The translations under genes and the position numbers were made by a program. Below the pieces are notes generated by a model. It was given only the letters and a program-made list of their open reading frames with translations, had not been told where the DNA came from and ran no database searches. Below are positions 17,355-25,920 of a stretch of DNA of 64,000 nt, in pieces. Position 1 is the first letter of the stretch; each line of letters starts with the position of its first letter. Source of the stretch: Alkalibacterium kapii. GTDB taxonomy: Bacteria; Bacillota; Bacilli; Lactobacillales; Carnobacteriaceae_A. The DNA lies in assembly GCF_007988865.1 (NCBI RefSeq), contig NZ_BJUY01000005.1, forward strand, positions 56,939 to 120,938. The letters are read 5' to 3'.

Positions 17355-17960
17355 TTAGCTATTAGATTCATCAGCTGTATTGCCTTCAACGACACCATCA
17401 CTTTTTAATACACTAAATATCGTACCAAAGAAACATTTAATATCCATGACTAAACCGATATTTTGTACGTACTCACCATCGAGTTTAGCTTTCTTTTTAA
17501 TAGGGAGTTCATCACGTCCATTTATTTGAGCCCATCCAGTCAGACCGGCCGGCACGTCATTGGCGTTGTGTATGTCTCTTTCCGCTATCAAATCATATTG
17601 ATTCCAAAGAGCTGGTCGCGGTCCTATGATACTCATATCACCTTTAAAAATATTGATGATTTGAGGTAATTCATCAAGTGACGTCTTTCTTAAAAACTTA
17701 CCGACTCTTGTGATCCATTGGTCTGGATTATCTAGTAAATGTGTGGGTGTATCTTTTGGTGTATCAATGCGCATCGTTCTAAATTTTAATATGTAGAAAT
17801 GCTTTTTGTACATCCCTACTCTTTTCTGCTTAAATAAGACAGGACCTTCTGAATCTAACTTTATAGCAATGATGAGAATCAGAAAAATGGGCGACAATAG
17901 TATTAATCCAATTGCGGATAGTATGATATCTATTAATCGTTTTACCTTTAAATAATTCAT
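17355..17960 (-). CDS. Undecaprenyl-phosphate sugar-1-phosphate transferase (initiating PGT)
   Basis: Starts repeat-unit assembly by moving a sugar-1-phosphate from UDP-sugar to undecaprenyl phosphate. The 201 residues begin NYLKVKRLIDIILSAIGLILLSPIFLI, one re-entrant hydrophobic helix, followed by GPVLFKQKRVG, FYILKFRTM and TSLDELPQIINIFKGDMSIIGPRP, with the catalytic Asp-Glu pair. The size matches the short monotopic class. The ATG at 17960 is preceded by GGGAGG at correct spacing; a more upstream ATG lies before that site. Likely first sugar: an N-acetylated 6-deoxyhexosamine or galactose (inference). Confidence 0.9.
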   Translation of the reverse strand: MNYLKVKRLIDIILSAIGLILLSPIFLILIIAIKLDSEGPVLFKQKRVGMYKKHFYILKFRTMRIDTPKDTPTHLLDNPDQWITRVGKFLRKTSLDELPQIINIFKGDMSIIGPRPALWNQYDLIAERDIHNANDVPAGLTGWAQINGRDELPIKKKAKLDGEYVQNIGLVMDIKCFFGTIFSVLKSDGVVEGNTADESNS

Positions 17961-18024
17961 CTCAGTTCCTCCCATTTTCACATAAAAGCTTTGACCTCTA
18001 GTTATTAGGCCAAAGCTTTTTTCT

Positions 18025-19881
18025 TTAAGCGTATGCCAGTGATGATTCGTCTTGTGTATCTTCAGTTGTTAATTCGATTCTGCCATTCGCAAAGTCAATG
18101 AGCTGCTCTTTCAATTCACCGTCTTCAAGCTGTTCGATCGTTTGTACAAACTTAAGCACTTCATTGAGCGGTGCATTCGTTACTTTACCGATAAATATTT
18201 TCTCATAAACTTGTTTTTTGGTATTCTCACTCTTACTTAGAAGTTCTTCGTAGAGTTTCTCTCCAGGACGAATGCCAGATTCAGTGATTTTAATATCCTT
18301 GTTTTTTGCTCCGCTGAGCTGAATCATCTGCTTAGCCAAGTCAACGATCTTGACGGGTTCGCCCATGTCTAAAACAAATATCTCTCCACCTCGAGCTAGT
18401 GATCCTGCTTGCAGGACTAAACGGCTGGCTTCTGGAATGGTCATAAAGTAACGGGTCATATGGAAGTCTGTAACTGTGATCGGTCCGCCTTTTTTGATCT
18501 GGTCTTTAAAGACTGGAATGACACTTCCACGACTGCCTAAGACGTTCCCGAAACGTACGGCTACGAAATTCGTCTTGCCTTCTTCATTCAGTCCAGTTAC
18601 GATCATTTCTGCGATTCGTTTGGTTGCGCCCATAACGTTCGGCGGGTTAACGGCTTTGTCTGTTGAGACCATGACAAAACTCTGAACACCGGCTGCCTTA
18701 GCACCTTCTGCCATGTTTTTTGTACCATAGACGTTGTTTTTAACGGCTTCTGTTGGGTTATACTCCATCAGAGGCACATGCTTATGCGCTGCCGCATGAT
18801 ACACACGGTCGGGCTTGTACTGGGCCATGACTTTAAAGATGCGGTCACGGTCCTGGATATCCGCGATAACAGGAACCAAGTCGATATTGTTTTGGTCTGC
18901 GAAAGGTTTTAGTTCTCTATTGATCAAATAGATTGAGTTTTCTCCGTGTCCTAATAAAAGGATTCGCTTAGGTGAGAAACGGATGATCTGACGACATATT
19001 TCTGAGCCGATTGATCCGCCAGCTCCAGAAACGAGAATCGTTTGACCAGACAGCTGGGTCGCGATTTTTTCCATATCCAGTTTCACTTCGTCACGACCAA
19101 GTAAGTCGGTGACATCGATCTCTTTGAATTCATTGACTTCATACGTTCCCTGAACCATATCTTCCACTGAAGGCATCTGGTTCACTTTGATATCTGTTTC
19201 ATTACAGTAAGAGACGATACGTTCCAAGTTTTTAGAAGAAATTGACGGGATAGCGATCGTCACCTGGTCGACATCATACGTATCGATCAAGTTTTCGATG
19301 TCTTTCGTCTTGCCTAGTACCGGAACGCCATATACGGTGGTATTTTTCTTGTTGTCGTCGTCATCGACGATACCCACGAATTCGATTGCCGGATCGTGCT
19401 GAAGGTTGCGGATAAATAGCCCACCGCCTTCGCCTGCTCCAACTATCAAGGTACGAAGTGTTTTTAATTCTTCTTTGCCGTTTATTTTTTCCTTTTTCAT
19501 CCGGTGCTCCATGATGATCCGCCAGCCAACACGGCTCGCTGGGATGATCATCACTGCTAAGAGATACCATAAGAAGAGGAAACGCATGCTGAGCGGTGCA
19601 AAGAGCATCGTGACGATATCACTGACCACAAAAGCAAAGGTCACGACCAAAGCATGTACGATTGTTTCTCTGATACTCGTATAGCGGTTGATCTTGTCGA
19701 AAAGTCTAAAGTAAAAAGAAAGTGCTATGTAGACCCCTATGCTTATAAGCAGGGACGTGACCATCGGCTGTGCATCCAGGCCAACGAGCGGACTCAGGAA
19801 CAAATAGGAAAAGAGACCCGTCAGATAAAAGACCGTCAAATCCAGTGTAATTAAGGTGATGCGTTTCATTGTCCGATTCAT
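18025..19881 (-). CDS. capD: Membrane-bound UDP-GlcNAc 4,6-dehydratase (CapD/EpsC/PglF type)
   Basis: A 618-residue protein with four hydrophobic N-terminal segments (about residues 10-110), a first Rossmann-like domain (TLRTLIVGAGEGGGLFIRNL), and a second SDR domain from about residue 280 (ILVSGAGGSIGSEICRQI, STDKAVNPPNVMGATKR). The Met in MGATK gives the Ser-Met-Lys triad of FlaA1/PglF-type dehydratases. It supplies a UDP-4-keto-6-deoxy sugar for cluster 1 and is distinct from soluble PseB. The ATG at 19881 follows AGGAG; a GTG four codons earlier is too close to that site. GC content is clearly higher than in the genes from 8 to 17 kb. Confidence 0.9.
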   Translation of the reverse strand: MNRTMKRITLITLDLTVFYLTGLFSYLFLSPLVGLDAQPMVTSLLISIGVYIALSFYFRLFDKINRYTSIRETIVHALVVTFAFVVSDIVTMLFAPLSMRFLFLWYLLAVMIIPASRVGWRIIMEHRMKKEKINGKEELKTLRTLIVGAGEGGGLFIRNLQHDPAIEFVGIVDDDDNKKNTTVYGVPVLGKTKDIENLIDTYDVDQVTIAIPSISSKNLERIVSYCNETDIKVNQMPSVEDMVQGTYEVNEFKEIDVTDLLGRDEVKLDMEKIATQLSGQTILVSGAGGSIGSEICRQIIRFSPKRILLLGHGENSIYLINRELKPFADQNNIDLVPVIADIQDRDRIFKVMAQYKPDRVYHAAAHKHVPLMEYNPTEAVKNNVYGTKNMAEGAKAAGVQSFVMVSTDKAVNPPNVMGATKRIAEMIVTGLNEEGKTNFVAVRFGNVLGSRGSVIPVFKDQIKKGGPITVTDFHMTRYFMTIPEASRLVLQAGSLARGGEIFVLDMGEPVKIVDLAKQMIQLSGAKNKDIKITESGIRPGEKLYEELLSKSENTKKQVYEKIFIGKVTNAPLNEVLKFVQTIEQLEDGELKEQLIDFANGRIELTTEDTQDESSLAYA

Positions 19882-19902
19882 GTCTGTTTCCACTCCTACT
19901 AT

Positions 19903-20673
19903 TTATTTGAACCATTTCGATAAAAATGACTGTCTGATTTCTCTTGTTTCTGGTACGACAACGACTTCGCCGTTAATCAAGTCTTTCGTTACTTTGTGAA
20001 ATTCATTAAGTTTATTGGTACCGTATTCTTTGCTTAATTTATCGTAAGCGTCCTGCATATGGAAGGCTCTGTTCGTGACATTATGAGCATCGGATGCTAG
20101 GAAATGGACGAGATTCGCTTCTAAAAGCTGCTTAGATAACTTCTGTATTTTGCTGCCGAAGCCGCCTGTATAGCTCGCTGCTGTCAGCTGGGCCAATGCA
20201 CCTTTGTCGATGAAATCTTTCAGTCGATTCGGGTTCTTCAAAAAATCATGATTACGTTCCGGATGAACGATGATCGGTGTCTTCCCGCTTGACTGCAGGT
20301 CGAAAAAGAGTCGTTCAGCATACTTGGGAATCGTCTCTGTCGGGAACTCAATGAGTATGTACTGCTCTTGTTCATCGGCGAAGAGGATCTTGTCTTCTTC
20401 GATATCTTTTAGAATGTCACCATAAAGCCTCACTTCCTGACCGGGGAAGATTGTTAAGTCGATCCTCTGCCTATCAAGTTCTGCTTGCAAGGTGTCGACC
20501 AGCTGAATAACGTCCTGCTTTTCATTGAACCAGTGGCGATTCATATGATGCGGCGTCGCTAAAATATGTGTGATGCCTTCTCTAACAGCAGCTTTGGCCA
20601 TCTCTAAAGACTCTTCCATCGTTTTAGCGCCGTCGTCAACCCCCGGTAAGATATGACAATGCAAATCGATCAT
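19903..20673 (-). CDS. cpsB: CpsB/YwqE-type PHP protein-tyrosine phosphatase
   Basis: Manganese-dependent phosphatase that removes phosphate from the tyrosine kinase CpsD and so tunes capsule output. The 256 residues start MIDLHCHILPGVDDGAKT, the PHP metal-binding signature, followed by ATPHHMNRHW, PGQEVRL, IVHPERNHDF and ASDAHN, which together provide the metal ligands. Length is standard for the family. It follows cpsD by 19 bp in the usual CpsC-CpsD-CpsB order (here cpsC, cpsD, cpsB, capD). Confidence 0.93.
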   Translation of the reverse strand: MIDLHCHILPGVDDGAKTMEESLEMAKAAVREGITHILATPHHMNRHWFNEKQDVIQLVDTLQAELDRQRIDLTIFPGQEVRLYGDILKDIEEDKILFADEQEQYILIEFPTETIPKYAERLFFDLQSSGKTPIIVHPERNHDFLKNPNRLKDFIDKGALAQLTAASYTGGFGSKIQKLSKQLLEANLVHFLASDAHNVTNRAFHMQDAYDKLSKEYGTNKLNEFHKVTKDLINGEVVVVPETREIRQSFLSKWFK

Positions 20674-20692
20674 CAGCCTGGTCTCCTATCTT

Positions 20693-21391
20693 TTACTCTG
20701 TACCGTAATAATAGTAATAATTATCCTTTTCTTCTACCTTGTTTAGTACAGCTCCTAGTACATTGGCCTGTACTTTTTCAAGCAAGTCTTTCGCTTTCAG
20801 TACACTGTCTTTATGCGCTTCGCCTTTAGGTATGACAAACAACACACCATCTGCGCGTGCAGCCATGACTTGTGCATCGGTCACCACCAATACTGGTGGC
20901 ATGTCAAAGATAACTAAATCGAAAGCTGAAAGGATTTCTTTCTCCACTTCCTGCATGCGGTTAGACCCTAAAAGCTCAGCCGGGTTCGGCGGGATCGCAC
21001 CACTCGGTAAGACATAAAGGCCTTCAGACCGTGTCTTGACTATCACGTCTTTGAGTGTCGTTTCTTTGTCTGTTAGAAGCGTCGTCAGACCTTCCGTGTT
21101 TATCGTATTGAAGAGTTTATGAATCGTTGGCTTTCTTAAGTCCGCATCCACCAGCAAGACACTTTTTTCACTGGAAGCAAACGTCGATGCCAAGTTCGAC
21201 GCGATCGTCGACTTCCCTGCTTCAGAACTTGCTGAAGTCACAACGATCGATTTCAAGGTGTCGTCGATCATAGAGAACTGGATATTCGTGCGGATCGTTC
21301 TGAATTGTTCCGAGATGTGCGACATCGGCTTGTTTAAAGTGACCAGACCGGGTGATGAATAGGTCTTCTCTTTTTTCTTTTTAAATAACAT
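20693..21391 (-). CDS. cpsD: CpsD/CapB bacterial tyrosine kinase
   Basis: BY-kinase that works with the membrane adaptor CpsC and autophosphorylates on C-terminal tyrosines. The 232 residues show the Walker A motif SSEAGKSTIASNLA near residue 54, Walker A' VLLVDADLRKPTIH, and Walker B LVIFDMPPVLVVTDA. The C-terminus ends with five consecutive tyrosines (NYYYYYGTE), the expected phosphorylation cluster. An EQFRTIRTNIQF segment near residue 29 matches the oligomerisation motif. GAGGAG precedes the ATG. Twelve bases separate it from cpsC. Confidence 0.94.
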   Translation of the reverse strand: MLFKKKKEKTYSSPGLVTLNKPMSHISEQFRTIRTNIQFSMIDDTLKSIVVTSASSEAGKSTIASNLASTFASSEKSVLLVDADLRKPTIHKLFNTINTEGLTTLLTDKETTLKDVIVKTRSEGLYVLPSGAIPPNPAELLGSNRMQEVEKEILSAFDLVIFDMPPVLVVTDAQVMAARADGVLFVIPKGEAHKDSVLKAKDLLEKVQANVLGAVLNKVEEKDNYYYYYGTE

Positions 21392-21403
21392 ATGCGCTCT
21401 CCT

Positions 21404-22147
21404 CTATACTCGCGACCGTGCGCGTCGTGATTCTACTTGGTTATTTACAAGCGGCTGATGCTGGTCGGCTTTCAGGTCGTCCTGACTCATCTTGCTGACC
21501 ATGCCCAAATTCGTCCATCCAAGCTCTTCAACGATAAAGCGTTCATCTTTGACCGTGTTGTCTAGGAACTCTAAAAGAAAGGCCAAGCCTACACCGATCA
21601 TCCCGCCTAGGACCAAGCCGATCGCCAGGTTCAAGGTGTTGTTCGGTGACACCGGAGTTGTGTTTGGTACCGCCGGTGAAATGACCGTGATGTTGTCCAC
21701 ATTCATGATGTCGTTCAAGTTTTCCTGGAAAACAGACGCTGTCGTGTTGGCCAGTTCAGCAGCTTCATACGGGTCTGTGTCCGTTACACTGACTGAAAAG
21801 ACCTGAGAATCGCTGGCATTTGAGATAGAAATTTTGTTGGCTACTTGACTGTGAGACAGAGACAAGTCCATTTCTTCTCTCACATCGTCTAGAATGACCG
21901 GTCCTTTGATGATGTCTTTATATGTATTGATCAGCTGCAGGTTCGTGTTGATGTCTGACTGCTGGATGGCTTCCGTCTGCTGGCTGCGATTCACTAAAAG
22001 CTGTGTGGTCGCACTGTACTCCGGCGTGGCGATAAAAAAGGTGTAGATCGCTGTAATGAGCAGTCCCAGCAATGTTAAGTTTATAATAAGAGCTAATCTT
22101 TTCTTTATAATGGCGAATAACTCGACCAAACTGATTTCTTCTTCCAT
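21404..22147 (-). CDS. cpsC: CpsC/YveK-type chain-length regulator and kinase adaptor (Wzz family)
   Basis: A 247-residue membrane protein with two transmembrane helices (LINLTLLGLLITAIYTFFIA-like segment near residues 25-45 and LAIGLVLGGMIGVGLAFLLEF near 175-195) flanking an extracytoplasmic Wzz domain. The cytosolic tail after the second helix activates the CpsD kinase in known systems. It is the first gene of cluster 1. A TTG seven codons upstream would extend the frame, but CAGGAGG sits directly before the ATG at 22147, so I use the latter. Confidence 0.92.
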   Translation of the reverse strand: MEEEISLVELFAIIKKRLALIINLTLLGLLITAIYTFFIATPEYSATTQLLVNRSQQTEAIQQSDINTNLQLINTYKDIIKGPVILDDVREEMDLSLSHSQVANKISISNASDSQVFSVSVTDTDPYEAAELANTTASVFQENLNDIMNVDNITVISPAVPNTTPVSPNNTLNLAIGLVLGGMIGVGLAFLLEFLDNTVKDERFIVEELGWTNLGMVSKMSQDDLKADQHQPLVNNQVESRRARSRV

Positions 22148-22217
22148 CTTTTCCTCCTGATAGCGCAAAAATATTTTTAGATAGTGTAAATTACCTATAC
22201 TTTAATTAACAGTTTTA

Positions 22218-22226
22218 ATAGTACCA
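22218..22226 (-). promoter_or_regulatory. Extended -10 promoter element for the cluster 1 operon
   Basis: Reading the minus strand, TGGTACTAT forms an extended -10 element about 70 nt upstream of the cpsC start. A weak TTAAAA lies 18 bp further upstream as a possible -35. It is the only promoter-like signal between the terminator at 22358-22392 and cpsC. The same TGG-TA form recurs upstream of other polysaccharide units in the window. Confidence 0.45.
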
Positions 22227-22357
22227 CAATATGGCAGGATGTTTTAAGGGGTTTTAAAGAGTTAAATACTTTCATTTTTTTAATAGACAAATTTTAGACA
22301 AAATTGGTAATGCTTACATCAGGTATTTGTCATTTTATAAACATTTAAACAATAAAA

Positions 22358-22392
22358 CATCTTCAAAGTCTCATAGAGAATCTTTGAAGATG
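22358..22392 (-). terminator. Intrinsic terminator after the UDP-glucuronate epimerase gene
   Basis: A perfect 11-bp stem (CATCTTCAAAG with CTTTGAAGATG) and 13-nt loop, followed on the minus strand by TTTTATTGTTT. It lies 24 bp past the stop at 22416 and separates the sugar-nucleotide genes from cluster 1. Confidence 0.8.
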
Positions 22393-22415
22393 ACGTTTGT
22401 TATTATATTTTTCTT

Positions 22416-23423
22416 TTATTTGTTATAGTACTCTCTATACCACGTCACGAATTTTTCGAGACCTTCTTCGATCGTCGTTGACGGCTTGAAGTTGATGTCC
22501 TGTTCCAAATCGGTCATGTCCGCGTAGGTACGCTTCACGTCACCCGGCTGCATGTCCATGTAGTTCTTCTCAGCTTCCTGACCCAACGCTGATTCCAGCG
22601 CTTTGATGAAACGCATCAATTTGATCGGGCTGTTGTTACCAATATTATAGATTTTATACGGTGCGAAGCTCTCACTGATGTCATCTTTCTCTTCGTCCCA
22701 GTCAGCGTTTGGCTCTGGTGCCTTGTCGATCAGTTTTTCGATCCCCTGAACGATGTCGTCGATATAGGTGAAGTCGCGCTCCATATTGCCATGGTTATAG
22801 ACATCGATCGTTTCACCTTTCAAGATACGGTTAGTGAATGAGAAGTAGGCCATATCCGGACGGCCGAACGGACCATATACTGTGAAAAATCGCAGTCCTG
22901 TGGTTGGGATATTGTACAAGTGACTGTAAGTGTGCGCCATCAGTTCATTTGATTTTTTTGTGGCGGCATAAAGCGACACCGGATGATCCACATTATGGTT
23001 CGTCGAGAACGGTGCGATCTTGTTACCGCCGTACACTGAACTTGAGGACGCGTACAAGAGATGCTCCACTGGATTGTTTCGGCAGGCTTCCAAGATATTT
23101 ATGAATCCGATCAGATTGCTGTCGACATAGGCATAGGGATTTTCAATAGAATAACGGACCCCCGCTTGAGCAGCTAAATGCACAACATGCGTCGGCTTTT
23201 CTTTTTCAAATAGATCATCGACATCTGCTTTGTCTTTCAAATCGATCTGATAAAAGTTAAAGTTGTCTTTTTCATTTAAAATCGCCAAACGGTCTTTTTT
23301 CAGCTGTGGATCATAGTAGTCATTCATATTGTCCAGACCAACAATTTCGATATCATTTTCAAGCAGTGCTTTTGACAAATGGAAACCCACAAAGCCTGCA
23401 GCTCCTGTTACGAGTAATTTCAT
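22416..23423 (-). CDS. UDP-glucuronate 4-epimerase
   Basis: A 335-residue extended SDR interconverting UDP-glucuronate and UDP-galacturonate. Visible motifs: KLLVTGAAGFVGFHLSKAL for NAD, GLDNMNDYYDPQLKKDRL typical of the GlcA epimerase group, VHLAAQAGVRYSIENPYAYVDSN, and YAATKKSNELMAHTYSHLY with the catalytic Tyr-xxx-Lys. RFFTVYGPFGRPDMAYF is also characteristic. It lies just downstream of the UDP-glucose dehydrogenase, which makes its substrate. These two genes can supply GlcA and GalA for any of the three polymers. Confidence 0.88.
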   Translation of the reverse strand: MKLLVTGAAGFVGFHLSKALLENDIEIVGLDNMNDYYDPQLKKDRLAILNEKDNFNFYQIDLKDKADVDDLFEKEKPTHVVHLAAQAGVRYSIENPYAYVDSNLIGFINILEACRNNPVEHLLYASSSSVYGGNKIAPFSTNHNVDHPVSLYAATKKSNELMAHTYSHLYNIPTTGLRFFTVYGPFGRPDMAYFSFTNRILKGETIDVYNHGNMERDFTYIDDIVQGIEKLIDKAPEPNADWDEEKDDISESFAPYKIYNIGNNSPIKLMRFIKALESALGQEAEKNYMDMQPGDVKRTYADMTDLEQDINFKPSTTIEEGLEKFVTWYREYYNK

Positions 23424-23469
23424 ATCTTCATCTCTTTCTATTAATAATTTTTAATATGACTCTATATGT

Positions 23470-23500
23470 AATAACGCCCTTCTTTTGGAAGGACGTTATT
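23470..23500 (-). terminator. Hairpin terminator between ugd and the epimerase gene
   Basis: A 12-bp stem with one mismatch (AATAACG.CCTTC paired with GAAGG.CGTTATT, 5-nt loop) four bases past the ugd stop. The U run on the minus strand is weak (TTATTACAT), so partial read-through into the epimerase gene is likely. Confidence 0.55.
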
Positions 23501-23503
23501 TTC

Positions 23504-24673
23504 TTAGTTATTGTTATATAAGTCTCGCGTATAGACCTTGTCTGCGACATCTTTGATATCGTCAGTCAGCCGGTTGGCGATAATAACATCCACTTCATTT
23601 TTGAATGATTCAAGGTCATTGTTCACTTTAGAATTGTAGAAGGTCTCTTCTTCAAGGACGGGTTCATAAACGACGACTTCGATCCCTTTAGCCTTGATGC
23701 GCTTCATGATGCCTTGAATCGCACTCTGACGGAAGTTGTCGGAACCTGATTTCATGACCAAGCGGTAGATACCGACTTTATTCGGTTTCATCGCAATGAC
23801 CTGGTCAGACAAGAAATCTTTACGGGTACGGTTCGCATCCACGATCGCACGGATCAAGTTGTTTGGTACCTGATCATAGTTTGCCAAGAGTTGTTTCGTA
23901 TCTTTCGGCAGGCAGTAACCCCCGTAACCGAATGACGGGTTGTTGTAATGGTCTCCGATACGTGGATCAAGTGAGACACCGTCGATAATCGACTGTGTGT
24001 CTAATCCATGAACTTCAGCATAGGTGTCTAGCTCATTGAAATATGCGACACGCAGAGCCAGGTAAGTATTGGCGAAGAGCTTCACAGCTTCAGCTTCTGT
24101 TGAATCCATCAACAACACATCGATGTCATCTTTTTCAGCCCCTTCGACTAATAAGTCAGCGAATTTCTGAGCACGCTCTGACTTTTCACCTAAAATGATT
24201 CGGCTTGGGTGCAGGTTATCATACAATGCATTCCCTTCACGCAGGAATTCTGGTGAGAAAATGATCTTATCCGTATTGAATTTTTTACGGATCTCTTCTG
24301 TGTAACCGACAGGAACCGTTGACTTGATGATCATCGTTGCGTTAGGTGCCAGTTCCAAGACATCTTCCATCACGGATTCTACGGCTGAGGTATCAAAATA
24401 GTTCGTCTTGTCATCATAGTTCGTTGGTGCTGCGATAACGACGAATTCCGGATCATTGCCGTAAGCGACCTTTTTGTCTGTCGTTGCTTCAAGGTCCAAT
24501 TCTTTATTCGCTAAGTACTCAGATAATTCTTTATCAACGATCGGTGACTTTTTATCATTCACCATATCGACTTTTTCCTGTATGACATCAATGGCTTTCA
24601 CTGTGTTGTGTTGTGCCAATAAAACGGCGTTAGACAAGCCGACATAGCCTAAACCTACTACTGTTACGTTCAT
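23504..24673 (-). CDS. ugd: UDP-glucose 6-dehydrogenase
   Basis: Oxidises UDP-glucose to UDP-glucuronate with two NAD. The 389-residue, short HasB-like form shows [19 protein letters not shown] at the N-terminus, [24 protein letters not shown], the central [23 protein letters not shown] helix and [15 protein letters not shown] with the catalytic cysteine. GAGAGGAATG precedes the ATG. It has its own well-formed promoter. A UDP-N-acetyl-mannosamine dehydrogenase is a formal alternative because wecB is in the window, but the FSPEFLREG motif favours UDP-glucose. Confidence 0.88.
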   Translation of the reverse strand: MNVTVVGLGYVGLSNAVLLAQHNTVKAIDVIQEKVDMVNDKKSPIVDKELSEYLANKELDLEATTDKKVAYGNDPEFVVIAAPTNYDDKTNYFDTSAVESVMEDVLELAPNATMIIKSTVPVGYTEEIRKKFNTDKIIFSPEFLREGNALYDNLHPSRIILGEKSERAQKFADLLVEGAEKDDIDVLLMDSTEAEAVKLFANTYLALRVAYFNELDTYAEVHGLDTQSIIDGVSLDPRIGDHYNNPSFGYGGYCLPKDTKQLLANYDQVPNNLIRAIVDANRTRKDFLSDQVIAMKPNKVGIYRLVMKSGSDNFRQSAIQGIMKRIKAKGIEVVVYEPVLEEETFYNSKVNNDLESFKNEVDVIIANRLTDDIKDVADKVYTRDLYNNN

Positions 24674-24709
24674 TCAATTCATTCCTCTCATAGTTCGTTC
24701 ATCTTTTTT

Positions 24710-24738
24710 AGTTTACCACTTAAAAATATATATCACAA
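24710..24738 (-). promoter_or_regulatory. Promoter of ugd with extended -10
   Basis: On the minus strand TTGTGA (24733-24738), a 17-bp spacer and TAAACT (24710-24715) with TGG immediately upstream (24716-24718). The start codon follows 37 bp later. This is the best-formed promoter among the polysaccharide genes. Confidence 0.6.
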
Positions 24739-24748
24739 TATAAATTAT

Positions 24749-24780
24749 AAGGAGTGCTCCTCTTTATCGATGCACTCTTT
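24749..24780 (-). terminator. Terminator after the first LCP gene
   Basis: Stem AAGGAGTGC with GCACTCTTT (one G-T pair) and a 14-nt loop, just past the LCP stop; on the minus strand it ends with CCTTATAATTT. The U tract is imperfect, so efficiency is uncertain. Confidence 0.5.
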
Positions 24781-24785
24781 TAGCT

Positions 24786-25766
24786 CTATAGCTCTAATTG
24801 ATTTTGCAGATGTTCCTGCACCCGTTCGATCTCTTCATCCGGGATGATTTCGTAATAAATCTCATCAATATAAGTCCCACTGCCTGAGAGCTGGATCTGT
24901 TCTACTTCGTTTACGGCGCTGCGGTACTTGTTGAACATATCCACCATATCATCAAAGGACATATTCGTCTTCATTGAACTGCTCATCGACTCGAGCACCG
25001 AACTGTAGTTGCGCACGGATTCAAGGGTAGCGATCTGCTTCATCGTAGCTTCAATGACCTGGCGCTGCCGGTACTGGCGTCCGTAGTCCCCTTCTGGATC
25101 CTCATAGCGCATGCGCGAGTATGACAGAGCCTGAGCTCCGGTCAGATGTGTTTCCTCGCCTTCGACGAAAGTGTTTCCGGAGTGTTCGAATGACAACGGC
25201 GGTACAACTGTGATCCCGCCAATGGCATCCACGATCGTCTGCATGCTTTCCATATTGACGGAGATATAGTAGTCCACCGGAATGTCAAAGAGGTTCTGCA
25301 CCGTGTTCATCGCCATACTGGTCCCGCCGAAAGCGTAGGCATGGTTGATCTTGTCTTTAAATCCTTCGCCGATGATCTCTGTATAGGTATCACGCGGGAT
25401 ACTGACGATACTCGTTTTTTCTGTGTTCGGGTTCAGGGTCACTAACATCATCGTGTCTGAGCGTCCGGTGTAATCCCGGTCAAAGTCGCCTGTGTCCACC
25501 CCCATGATCAAGACAGAGAACGGATCCTCACCGTCATCCACCACAAGCGGTTTGTTGAGCCGGCTTTCATGCGGCTCCTGCTCTTCGGCGGGTTCGTACA
25601 TGACCTCTGTGGTGCTTTTCACATCGTCATACACACGCCAAACGACATAGCCGCCGATCCCCGTAACTAGAATCAATAGGCCAAGTATGACAAGTAAAAC
25701 GATTTTCAAGACTGATTTCTTCTTTTTAGGTCTACTGCTTTTCGACCGCTTTGACTGTTCATCCAT
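24786..25766 (-). CDS. LytR-CpsA-Psr (LCP) family glycopolymer ligase, copy 1
   Basis: Membrane-anchored phosphotransferase that moves lipid-linked glycopolymers onto peptidoglycan. The 326 residues have a basic cytosolic N-terminus, one helix (IVLLVILGLLILVTGIGGYVVW, about 23-44), then the LCP domain: FSVLIMGVDTGDFDRDYTGRSDTMML, SIVSIPRDTYTEI and KINHAYAFGG, containing the Asp and Arg residues that bind pyrophosphate. It is a close paralogue of the next gene, probably from tandem duplication. Terminators on both sides and an upstream -10 element suggest separate transcription. Confidence 0.9.
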   Translation of the reverse strand: MDEQSKRSKSSRPKKKKSVLKIVLLVILGLLILVTGIGGYVVWRVYDDVKSTTEVMYEPAEEQEPHESRLNKPLVVDDGEDPFSVLIMGVDTGDFDRDYTGRSDTMMLVTLNPNTEKTSIVSIPRDTYTEIIGEGFKDKINHAYAFGGTSMAMNTVQNLFDIPVDYYISVNMESMQTIVDAIGGITVVPPLSFEHSGNTFVEGEETHLTGAQALSYSRMRYEDPEGDYGRQYRQRQVIEATMKQIATLESVRNYSSVLESMSSSMKTNMSFDDMVDMFNKYRSAVNEVEQIQLSGSGTYIDEIYYEIIPDEEIERVQEHLQNQLEL

Positions 25767-25815
25767 CTCGTTCCAACTTTCATTTTTTTAATAGAAATCT
25801 TCTTAATCTTGTTTT

Positions 25816-25824
25816 AGTATACCA
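25816..25824 (-). promoter_or_regulatory. Extended -10 element upstream of LCP copy 1
   Basis: TGGTATACT on the minus strand, about 50 bp before the ATG. The -35 region (GCAACA) matches consensus poorly, as expected for extended -10 promoters. Confidence 0.45.
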
Positions 25825-25854
25825 TGCTCACGAATGGTGTTGCCTAGAAAGATA

Positions 25855-25912
25855 CTGAAGTTTATACGAACTTCAGGTCTATGCAAAAAGTCCCTGTTCA
25901 AGTCAGGGACTT
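25855..25912 (-). terminator. Tandem hairpins terminating LCP copy 2
   Basis: Directly after the stop at 25921 a 9-bp perfect stem (AAGTCCCTG/CAGGGACTT, 25888-25912) is followed on the minus strand by TTTTTGC, a strong intrinsic terminator. A second perfect 8-bp hairpin (CTGAAGTT/AACTTCAG, 25855-25876) lies immediately beyond and may back it up. Confidence 0.8.
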
Positions 25913-25920
25913 CTTCTGCG